Shown here one piece after another: positions 34,540 through 43,602 of a stretch of 64,000 nt of DNA (positions are counted from its first letter, which is position 1; every line of letters starts with the position of its first letter). Under the pieces are notes generated by a model. It saw nothing but the letters and a program-made list of their open reading frames with translations. It had not been told where the DNA came from and did not search any database. Source of the DNA: Adiantum capillus-veneris (Eukaryota; Streptophyta; Polypodiopsida; Polypodiales; Pteridaceae); contig CM043957.1 in NCBI GenBank assembly GCA_014529385.2, positions 90,290,660 to 90,354,659 on the forward strand, in the 5' to 3' direction. Both the position numbers and the translations under genes were made by a program.

Positions 34540-35867
34540 ATGCCATACATTTCAAGGGAGTTGGAGGAAGTTCACTTGTATGATCGTACTTCAATGGATG
34601 AGAAAGAGCCAGATCACTATGGAAAGTTACTTTTACACATGTGTAATAGCACGGGTATGCTCATTGCCAATGGTGTATCTTTGTGGAGTGGAACCAATGG
34701 ATTTACATATAGGAGACATAATGGGGATAGTGTGATTGACTATATGCTACTCTCTGAAGCCGTCATGTATTGCATAAAGAGTTTTATGTTTGGTCAATGG
34801 ACCCCGGAATCCGACCATCGCACCTTATGTATTGACCTTTCCTGTGGAGAATCAACTAAGCATGATAATCTCAGCCAAAGGAAAGAGAAGTTATCACTAT
34901 GTATGGATTTCAAACGGGCACCAATGTACATTGAAATGGTTGAGCAAAACTTATGGATGACAAAGCTTCAATGTGATGCACCATTGGAAACTAAATGGGA
35001 AGCTTTCAAGAAATCTATTTGTTCTTGTGCGGAAGAATGCTTTGCTATAAAGCATCTCCATGGTATCAACAAAGATACATCACGCAAAAGGTGGTTTGAT
35101 AAAGAATGTCAAGATGCTCGAAAGTCCTTGATAAAGCTTGATGCAACTATGGACAAAGACAACTATCAAAGTCATTTGCATACATACAAGGCATTGATTC
35201 AAAAGAAGAGAAGAAGATGGGAAGTAAAGCAACAAGAATTTCAAGTCCAAGAAAAGGCACATGCATGTGGAAGATTTTGGAGAAACTTGAGAGGCAAGCG
35301 GGTTGAGAATTTTGCCAACTTGAGTCTAGTGGATATGTACACACATTGTAGGCAATTATATGAGCAAGCAAATACTAAAAAAATGCCATTTTATGGTTCA
35401 CTCCCATGTATGCCGTCTTTTTTTACTATAGAGGATGTATGCGGTGGGCTTGAAAAGTTGGCCACTCGCAAAGCGGGAGATCTTCAAGGTATCAAGCCGG
35501 AGATGATCAAATGGACGGGAGATTTTACCCATGAGTGGATGTGTGATATGTTCAACCTTGCACTTCAACATGGTATGCCTTATGATTGGAGTACTAATTG
35601 GGTTAAGCCTTTGCATAAAGGAGGGGATGTAAAGAATGTAAGCAACTACCGGACTATAATGATTGGGTCTCTTATGGAAAAGTTGTTTGGGTGCATAATG
35701 GAGATGAAATTGAGTGATTGGGCTGAAGAGAATGACAAGCGTGCAAAGGGACAAGCGGGTTTTCGTCGATGCCATAGCACCATTGATCATCTTGTCACTC
35801 TTCGTGTTCTCATGGAGGAAAGTCGGTTGAAAGGCAAGCAATTGTATTGTTGTTTTGTGGACTTTAA
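34540..35867 (+). pseudogene. LINE copy 1: endonuclease C-terminus and RT N-terminus
   Basis: Open frame from [18 protein letters not shown] through GDSVIDYMLLSEAVMY (end of the APE-type endonuclease), a basic linker (KRWFDKECQDARKSL) and RT blocks VKPLHKGGDVKNVSNYR and GFRRCHSTIDHLVTLR, up to YCCFVDF. Here the 1,337-bp insertion cuts the first RT catalytic motif (FKKAFD in copy 2). The native protein copies LINE RNA at a nicked target. Confidence 0.88.
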
Positions 35868-37204
35868 CACTAGGTTGGTAATGGGACACTTTTATGTCCT
35901 GGGACACTTTTATGTCTTCTTAAGTGACCATTTTCCCTGAATTATGTCAAGAGTTTCAAAAGGGAATTTGAGGTGCTATCTATCTACAAAAGTTGTCTCA
36001 TGAGTTGAAAAAAACTCAACATTTTTTTGGAATATCAATTCCATCTTTAACCTTGTCCTTGCACAACATTTCACAACCTAAATTGTGTGAAAAAACGGGT
36101 CCTGTTTTTGGCTTTTTTCAACTTTTTGCAACTATACCACTCTAGAATTCATATATGTGAGGACTAAATTCTAGAGATCTATCTTTAGTAGTCCTCAACA
36201 TGTCCTAATTCTTCTAGGGAGAAATAAATATTAAAGTCATAAGTTATGACCAAATTACAAAAATTGTCAAATCCTATTTTTTAGCCAATTTTAGCTCTTC
36301 TATGATTTTTTGGTGAATTTCATGATATCCAAATGCATTTTTGATTTTTATGTCGCATATTGTAACATAAAGCTAATATTCCTTGAGTTTTGGGGCACCT
36401 TATACCCTATTTTGCATAGTACACAACGATGGTTGATTTTTTCAATTATATAAGAAAACGAAACATTCTAGTATATCAAGTATAGCTTTTTCAATATTGT
36501 TAGTTTCTTGTGACAACTATATGAATTTTGTAGGTAGTAACCATATCTAGTCATAAGGATCAAATTTGGCTAGATATTGAACAGTTTCTATGGGATTCTA
36601 CAACTCATAATGTTGAACCCAGTTTTTTCATGTTTGTTGTATTTAGCACTTCATCTTTGTCCCCAAGATTCCCCTTGGTAAGAGATGTATTATTCTTTTG
36701 ACATGCTCCATGGCTCCTTATGAACATAAAGGACAATAGGGAACTAAGAAATCATGCATATATTATTTTTATTGAGCGTGGCTATATAAACTTTGATCAT
36801 AGGTTTGCAGAATGGTAAAAATTCAACTTTTTTGTACCTATTTATTTTGGCAAAACAAAAAATAGTGAGTGAGAAGCAATCATATGTTCTGATCACCAAC
36901 CCATTGAAGTTAACTAGGGAATTTATCTCAAGTCCTACAAAAATCCCTAATCCTATTTTTATGCAACAAAACGTAAGAAATGACTGTTTTGATGAAAATG
37001 CATTGGTCCATCAACTTTGGAGGCTTGGTGTGACCAAAAGATGAGAAATTTTACAAGTTTATTATTTTTTCCATGTGTAGTAGTCCTTGAACTATAAGCT
37101 CATGAAAGGATTTTACAAAATGCGTGGATCTACTATGGTTTTGGAGGTTTTTTTCAAAACCTTGAAAGGACACTTTTATGTCCTGTTAGGTTACCAACCT
37201 AGTG
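35868..37204. mobile_element. TTAA-flanked non-autonomous DNA transposon (1,337 bp)
   Basis: Inserted in LINE copy 1. Ends are the 14-bp inverted repeat CACTAGGTTGGTAA. TTAA lies on both sides (35864-35867, 37205-37208), while the uninterrupted copy 2 has a single TTAA (41195-41198). Sub-terminal blocks GGACACTTTTATGTCC occur twice at the left and once at the right in the same direction. AT-rich, no transposase. TTAA duplication is the hallmark of piggyBac-type elements, whose ends usually start CCYT; here they start CACT. An 83-codon frame (36793-37044) is not recognised. Confidence 0.88.
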
Positions 37205-38590
37205 TTAAGAAAGCCTTTAATATGATTCCATGTAACAATTTTTAGAGAAGGATGGAAGAACTCCAAGTGCCAAGTGAGTTTATGCTTGCGGTTTCTCGAA
37301 TCTATGAGAAGGTGATTTGTCAATTGCGCATGGGAAGAGAAATTTCAGAAATTTTTGTAAGCACTATTGGGGTTAAACAAGGATGTCCATTGTCACCAAC
37401 TCTCTTTGGTATATGCATTGATAAATTGGAACAAATGGTACTTGACTTTATGCAAGAAGAAGGCATTGAAGAGGTCACTATTTGCAATGTGGTAATCATG
37501 CTTTTGTTGTATGCGGATGATGTAGTGCTTCTAGCACACACTTTAGAAGATGCACAAAAGCTTATGGTTGTCCATGAGAACTTTTGCTTGCATAGTGGGC
37601 TGATTGTAAATGAATCCAAAACAAAGGTTATGCTTGTGAAAACCAACCATAAGGAGAAGCCATGCATTGTGTACAACAACGAGACACTTGAAGTTGTTGA
37701 GAGCTTTAAGTACCTTGGCCTTGAGGTTCCGTCCAATCACAAGTGGCATGAATGTGCTATGCAAAGTTTGGAAGCGTGAAAGAGAGCATATTATGCATTT
37801 GAGAACATGTGTAATGCGCGAAACATCAAGTGTTGGGTTCTCAAGAAGTATCTTTTTGATGCATTGGTGACACCGGTTCTTCTTTATGGAGTTGAAGTGT
37901 GGGGCGGGAGCATCTCAAAGTCTACTTGGAAAGAGTTTGAGAATGTCCAAAAGCGTCTTCTTACAAACTTTCTCCAAGTTAAGACACAAACACCATATAT
38001 GCTCCTACTTCTTGAGTCGGGATCTCTTCCAATTGAGGTTATGGGCATGGAAAGGGTTGTGGAGTACATGATAAAGATGCGTCAAAACCCCTCACATCGA
38101 CTTCCTACAATTGCATGGGAAGCAAGCAAAAAAGTTCAAAAGACTCATAAAAGCAAGATCTTGAGCACGGGATGGATGCAAGACATAAAGAAGTGGTTTG
38201 GGAGATGGGATGCATTACACTTGCTACATGATGCTTCAATTGACTCTCAAGTGAATGAAGCTTTTCTACAATTCCAATGTATTACGGCTTGGGAGAAATC
38301 CGGTGGGTCACGCTTCATACATTACACCACCTATATTGCCCCCAACTACAAAACCATGTTCTTCGCTGAGAGAGGAAACCGTACTCACACTTACATGCTT
38401 GAGCCTATTCCCTTGTCAGCGATACGCACTATCGCAGCAATTCGGCTTAGCTCCCATTTCCTTCGATGCGAGATAGGGCGTTGGGGCAATGGAGAAGAGT
38501 CAAATCGATTGTGCACATTATGCTCACTATAGGTTCGAGAGTCTGAGTACCACACACTACTAGAGTGCTAGGCTTTTGATCACATCCGAA
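37205..38590 (+). pseudogene. LINE copy 1: RT palm to C-terminal zinc motif
   Basis: Continues KKAFNMIPCNN and RMEELQVPSEFMLAV, then GVKQGCPLSPTLFGICID and LLYADDVVLLAH (catalytic YADD). A TGA replaces a Gly codon of copy 2 at 37777-37779. The frame goes on with YFLD-type thumb residues and MERVVEYMIKMRQNPSHR. The C-terminal region includes LCTLCSL, a TAG at 38530 and ESEYHTLLEC. It keeps a 131-bp block (38316-38450) that copy 2 has lost. Confidence 0.88.
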
Positions 38591-38782
38591 CTTGCTTCTC
38601 TCACATTTTCAGCCATAACTTAGACCTACACACTTTCCTCTCCCAGCCAAAGTGTGGGCTCTCCATTGCGACTCTCATCACTACAATTTTGGAGCATCGA
38701 GAGTCACTCATCAGCCATACACATACTACATCACATGTAACTTTGGTCCCATAGGTCATATTTGACCTCCGAGGACGATAAT

Positions 38783-38877
<95 letters not shown>

Positions 38878-38878
<1 letters not shown>

Positions 38879-39273
38879 GAGACGTGTTATTGTTAACACC
38901 CGGCGGCGCGCCATGTGTGACTTTAAAATAGTATCTTTACGAACTGATGCCCCACGTTTGGTCATTAAATGCGGCCACGTTTGGGCATTTAGTGAGTGAA
39001 ACCTAAAAAGTATGAGAGAGAAAGAGAGAGTGAAAGAGAGTGAGAGACAAAGCACTAGAGAGAGTGAGAGAGTGAGAGTGAGAGAGAGTGAGAGAGAGTG
39101 AGAGAGTGAGAGTCTGAAACATAGAGTGCGTCTACGACAGAGAGAAGGAGAAAGAGAGACAGACTCTCTGTGACAACGAAAACCAAGGTTTGGCCCTCTC
39201 TCTCTCTCTCTCTCTCTCACAGGAAATTTCCATATCTCTCTCTCTTACACACACACACACACACTCACACACA

Positions 39274-39334
<61 letters not shown>

Positions 39335-39385
39335 GAAGAAAATGTGCCCAAGGAGGAGGCAAGTCTCTCAAGCAAATAGGGATGC
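38878..39385. repeat. GA-rich then CT-rich low-complexity tract between LINEs
   Basis: GA-rich 39004-39150, CT-rich 39197-39245, (CA)n 39247-39273 and (CT)n 39279-39331. 38880-39000 is ordinary sequence with GGCGGCGCGCC and two CCACGTTTG phrases. It may hold the 5' untranslated region of LINE copy 2, but I cannot show this. Confidence 0.7.
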
Positions 39386-40371
39386 GTGACCTATGAGACC
39401 GAGTTACAATTGAAAATATGCTTTTGGAATTGTAATGGATACCCATGGAATGCGGGGGTTGGCATTGATGAACTAACAAGCAAAGCCGATGTTGTACTTC
39501 TTGTTGAAACTTGGGAGCATGATACACAAAGGATTAACGGCTCGGAGGATTACAATGTACATTCATTGATGTGGTCAAAGAATCTCAGGCAACGAAGAGG
39601 ACAAGGAGGGTTAGCATGTATGGTTAAGAAAGGATTGGAAGATTTTGTATCAATTGTGAAAGATGACAAGTACAAACGTTATGTACGGCTGAAAATTATG
39701 ACACCAAAAAGAGCACCCATTTTTGTAGCCGGTTGCTACATTCCTCATCATGATTCTCCCTTTTATGCTTGCATGGATAGAGATCAACCATTTTCTGATT
39801 TGGAAGAGGACATTGCTTATTTCAAAGGTGAAGGTAATGTTATTGTATTCGGGGATATCAACAATTTGATATGCCATACATTTCAAGGGAGTTGGAGGAA
39901 GTTCACTTGTATGATCGTACTTCAATGGATGAGAAAGAGCCGGATCACTATGGAAAGTTACTTTTACACATGTGTAATAGCACGGGTATGCTCATTGCCA
40001 ATGGTGTATCTTTGTGGAGTGGAACCAATGGATTTACATGTAGGAGACATAATGGGGATAGTGTGATTGACTATATGCTACTCTCTGAAGCCATCATGTA
40101 TCGCATAAAGAGTTTTATGTTTGGTCAATGGACCCCAGAATCCAACCATCGCACCTTATGTATTGACCTTTCATGTGGAGAAGCAACTAAGCATGATAAT
40201 CTCAGCCAAAGGAAAGAGAAGTTATCACTATGTATGGATTTCAAACGGGCACCAATGTACATTGAAATGGTTGAGCAAAAATTATGGATGACAAAGCTGC
40301 AATGTGATGCACCATTGGAAACTAAATGGGAAGCTTTCAAGAAAGCTATTTGTTCTTGTGCGGAAGAATGA
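39386..40371 (+). pseudogene. LINE copy 2: APE-type endonuclease
   Basis: Frame 39386-40066 carries LKICFWNCNGYPW (catalytic Asn), VVLLVETWEHD (Glu), GGLACMVKKGL, FVAGCYIPHHDSPF and VIVFGDIN (Asp/Asn pair). A small deletion after GDIN shifts the frame; the rest (VIDYMLLSEA region) continues in the frame starting at 39871 and hits TGA at 40369-40371, where copy 1 has a Cys codon. The enzyme nicks the target DNA to prime RT. Confidence 0.88.
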
Positions 40372-42267
40372 TTTGCCATAAAGCATCTCCATGGTATCAA
40401 CAAAGATAGATCACGCAAAAGGTGGTCTGATAAAGAATGTCAAGATGCTCGAAAGTCCTTGATAAAGCTTGATGCAACTATGGACAAAGACAACTATCAA
40501 AGTCATTTGCATACATACAAGGCATTGATTCAAAAGAAGAGAAGAAGATGGGAAGTAAAGCAACAAGAATTTCAAGTCCAAGAAAAGGCACATGCATGTG
40601 GAAGATTTTGGAGAAACTTGAGAGGCAAGCGGGTTGAGAATTTTGCCAACTTGAGTCTAGTGGATATGTACACACATTGTAGGAAATTATATGAGCAAGC
40701 AAATACTAAAAAAATGCCATTTTATGGTTCACTCCCATGTATGCCGTCTTTTTTTACTATAGAGGATGTATGCGGTGGGCTTGAAAAGTTGGCCACTCGC
40801 AAAGCGGGAGATCTTCAAGGTATCAAGCCGGAGATGATCAAATGGACGGGAGATTTTACCCATGAGTGGATGTGTGATATGTTCAACCTTGCACTTCAAC
40901 ATGGTATGCCTTATGATTGGAGTACTAATTGGGTTAAGCCTTTGCATAAAGGAGGGGATGTAAAGAATGTAAGCAACTACCGGACTATAATGATTGGGTC
41001 TCTTATGGAAAAGTTGTTTGGGTGCATAATGCAGATGAAATTGAGTGATTGGGCTGAAGAGAATGACAAGCATGCAAAGGGACAAGCGGTTTTTTGTCGA
41101 TGCCATAGCACCATTGATCATCTTGTCACTCTTCGTGTTCTCATGGAGGAAAGTCGGTTGAAAGGCAAGCAATTGTATTGTTGTTTTGTGGACTTTAAGA
41201 AAGCCTTTGATATGATTCCACGTAACAATTTGTGGAGAAGGATGGAAGAACTCCAAGTGCCAAGTGAGTTTATGCTTGCGGTTTCTCGAATCTATGAGAA
41301 GGTGATTTGTCAATTGCGCATGGGAAGAGAAATTTCAGAAATTTTTGTAAGCACTATTGGGGTTAAACAAGGATGTCCATTGTCACCAACTCTCTTTGGT
41401 ATATGCATCGATCAATTGGAACAAATGGTACTTGACTTTATGCAAGAAGAAGGCATTGAAGAGGTCACTATTTGCAATGCGGTAATCATGGTTTTGTTGT
41501 ATGCGGATGATGTAGTGCTTCTAGCACACACTTTAGAAGATGCACAAAAGCTTATGGTTGTCCTTGAGAACTTTTGCTTGCATAGTGGGCTGATTGTAAA
41601 TGAATCCAAAACAAAGGTTATGCTTGTGAAAACCAACCATAAGGAGAAGCCATGCATTGTGTACAACAACGAGACACTTGAAGTTGTTGAGAGCTTTAAG
41701 TACCTTGGCCTTGAGGTTCCATCCAATCACAAGTGGCATGAATGTGCTATGCGTCGTTTGGAAGCGGGAAAGAGAGCATATTATGCATTTGAGAACATGT
41801 GTAATGCGCGAAACATCAAGTGTTGGGTTCTCAAGAAGTATCTTTTTGATGCATTGGTGACACCGTTTCTTCTTTATGGAGTTGAAGTGTGGGGCGGGAG
41901 CATCTCAAAGTCTACTTGGAAAGAGTTTGAGAATGTCCAAAAGCGTTTTCTTACAAACTTTCTCCAAGTTAAGACACAAACACCATATATGCTCCTACTT
42001 CTTGAGTCGGGATCTCTTCCAATTGAGGTTATGGGCATGGAAAGGGTTGTGGAGTACATGATAAAGATGCGTCAAAACCCCTCACATCGACTTCCTACAA
42101 TTGCATGGGAAGCAAGCAAAAAAGTTCAAAAGACTCATAAAAGCAAGATCTTGAGCACGGGATGGATGCAAGACATAAAGAAGTGGTTTGGGAGATGGGA
42201 TGCATTACACTTGCTACATGATGCTTCAATTGACTCTCAAGTGAATGAAGCTTTTCTACAACGCTAA
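40372..42267 (+). pseudogene. LINE copy 2: reverse transcriptase
   Basis: More than 600 open codons. RT motifs in order: VKPLHKGGDVKNVSNYR, CHSTIDHLVTLRVL, FVDFKKAFDMIPRNN, GVKQGCPLSPTLFGICID, VLLYADDVVLLAHT, ESFKYLGLEVPSNHKW, followed by the thumb region (WGGSISKSTWKEFENVQKR). All catalytic aspartates are present. The frame ends at 42267 by a local change (QR-stop, where copy 1 reads QFQCITAWEK). It is the best-kept RT of the three LINEs and differs from the usual plant L1 style; the clade is not certain. Confidence 0.9.
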
Positions 42268-42634
42268 TGTATTACGGCTTGGGAGAAATCCGGTGGGTCA
42301 CGCTCCCATTTCCTTCGATGCGAGATAGGGCGTTGGGGAAATGGAGAAGAGTCAAATCGATTGTGCACATTATGCTCACTGCAAGTTCGAGAGTCTGAGT
42401 ACCACACACTACTAGAGTGCTCAGCTTTTGATCACATCCGAACTTGCTTCTCTCACATTTTCAGCCATAACTTAGACCTACACACTTTCCTCTCCCAGCC
42501 AAAGTGTGGGCTCTTCATTGCTGCTCTCATCACTACAATTTTGAAGCATCGAGAGTCACTCATCAACCATACACATACTACATCACATGTAACTTTGGTC
42601 CCATAGGTCATATTTGACCTCCGAGGACGCTAAT
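42268..42634 (+). pseudogene. LINE copy 2: C-terminal CCHC-like motif and 3' UTR
   Basis: RLCTLCSLQVRESEYHTLLEC (Cys-x2-Cys, His, Cys) is intact here while copy 1 has stops. A 131-bp deletion before it takes it out of the RT frame. The UTR has the AGGTCA stem-loop. Confidence 0.8.
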
Positions 42635-42639
42635 AAAAT

Positions 42640-42656
42640 CTATCTATCGCTCTATC

Positions 42657-42738
<82 letters not shown>

Positions 42739-42795
42739 TCTCTCTCTCTCAAAAGGAAACAGAGAGAGAGAGAGAGAGGGTTTCCTTTTCAGAGA

Positions 42796-42831
<36 letters not shown>

Positions 42832-42855
42832 TAGAGACAGAGAGAGAGAGAGATA
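42640..42855. repeat. (CT)n / (GA)n tail-to-tail junction with hairpin
   Basis: (CT)n tail of LINE copy 2 (to 42750) meets the (GA)n tail of copy 3 (42761-42855). At the centre AAAAGGAAAC (42751-42760) and GTTTCCTTTT (42780-42789) are exact reverse complements. The whole is an imperfect inverted repeat with arms near 100 bp. Confidence 0.95.
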
Positions 42856-42861
42856 GTTCTA

Positions 42862-43232
42862 TTATCGTCCTCGGAGGTCAAATATGACCTATGGGACCAA
42901 ATGAACATGTCACGTGGTGTGAGTGGAGGTCATCAATGACTCTCGATGCTCAAAAATGGCTGAAATGAGCGTCGCAATAGAGAGTCCACACTGTGGTTGG
43001 GAGAGGAAGGTATGTAGGGAGAGCTCATGGCTGAATATATGGGGAAAAGAGGACCTAATGTGGTCAAAAACGGAGCACTCAAGTAGTGTGTGGTACTCAC
43101 TCTCTCGCACTTGACGAGGGCATAAGGTGCAAAGTCGATGAGACTCCTCGGCAATGCCCCAACATCCTGTCTCGCAGCGTAGAGAATGGGAGCTAAGACA
43201 AATGGAGGCAATGGTGCGGATTGCACTCAATG
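42862..43232 (-). mobile_element. LINE copy 3, 3' end only, opposite orientation
   Basis: On the minus strand: MSAIRTIASICLSSHSLRCE, LCTLCPRQVRESEYHTLLEC and HTFLSQPQCGLSIATLI, ending with the AGGTCA-TATT-TGACCT stem-loop (42875-42890) and a (TC)n tail. More diverged from copies 1 and 2 than they are from each other. Confidence 0.88.
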
Positions 43233-43239
43233 ATATGAG

Positions 43240-43278
43240 AGATAGAGAGAGAGAGAGAGAAAGAGAGAGAAGAGAGTG

Positions 43279-43344
<66 letters not shown>

Positions 43345-43501
43345 CTTCTATTTGTATATAGTGGGATGGCTAGAGCAAACGCCATTGCAAGAAAGGGGGG
43401 CAAGGGACCAGGGTTAGCAGCGGAGGCAAGTAGCAGATCTGCAACCCCAAAGAAAGAGGGACCTGAAAAACCAAGTAAGATTTTGAAAGGTCCAAGGATG
43501 A

Positions 43502-43573
<72 letters not shown>

Positions 43574-43602
43574 AGAGAGACTCTTCTATTTGTTATAGTG
43601 GG
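43240..43602 (+). repeat. (GA)n tracts with duplicated H3-tail coding unit
   Basis: (GA)n 43240-43341 is followed by 43342-43504, a copy of the start of the H3-like gene (ATG 43366). A second (GA)n (43505-43570) is followed by the same unit again (ATG 43603). Period 237 bp, so the frame stays open and the GA tract reads as Arg-Glu repeats. The units differ at only a few bases, so the duplication is young. Confidence 0.85.

Larger units (their letters stand above)
34527..38877 (+). mobile_element. LINE copy 1 (5'-truncated, interrupted)
   Basis: Non-LTR retrotransposon whose sequence starts at TCAACAATTTGATATGCC in the middle of the endonuclease region. It ends with a (TC)n tail (38787-38877). 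Nearly identical to copy 2. Split at 35867/37205 by a TTAA-flanked element. The 3' stem-loop AGGTCA-TATT-TGACCT is at 38753-38768. Confidence 0.92.
39386..42748 (+). mobile_element. LINE copy 2 (near full length)
   Basis: Runs from the endonuclease start to a (CT)n tail (42640-42748). Highly similar to copy 1. 3' stem-loop at 42605-42620 and TAATAAAATC before the tail. No poly(A) tail; the tail is a pyrimidine microsatellite as in copy 1. Confidence 0.92.

Noticed and set aside
35868-37204. CACTA-superfamily element, from the CACTA at its end
   Set aside because: CACTA elements make 3-bp duplications. Here the empty site proves a 4-bp TTAA duplication, and the sub-terminal structure is different.
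43276-43366. Start of the H3-like gene at 43276 with an Arg-Glu repeat leader
   Set aside because: The leader is only the (GA)n tract. The ATG at 43603 starts an H3-like tail directly and the upstream unit is a recent duplication, so 43603 is the better start.
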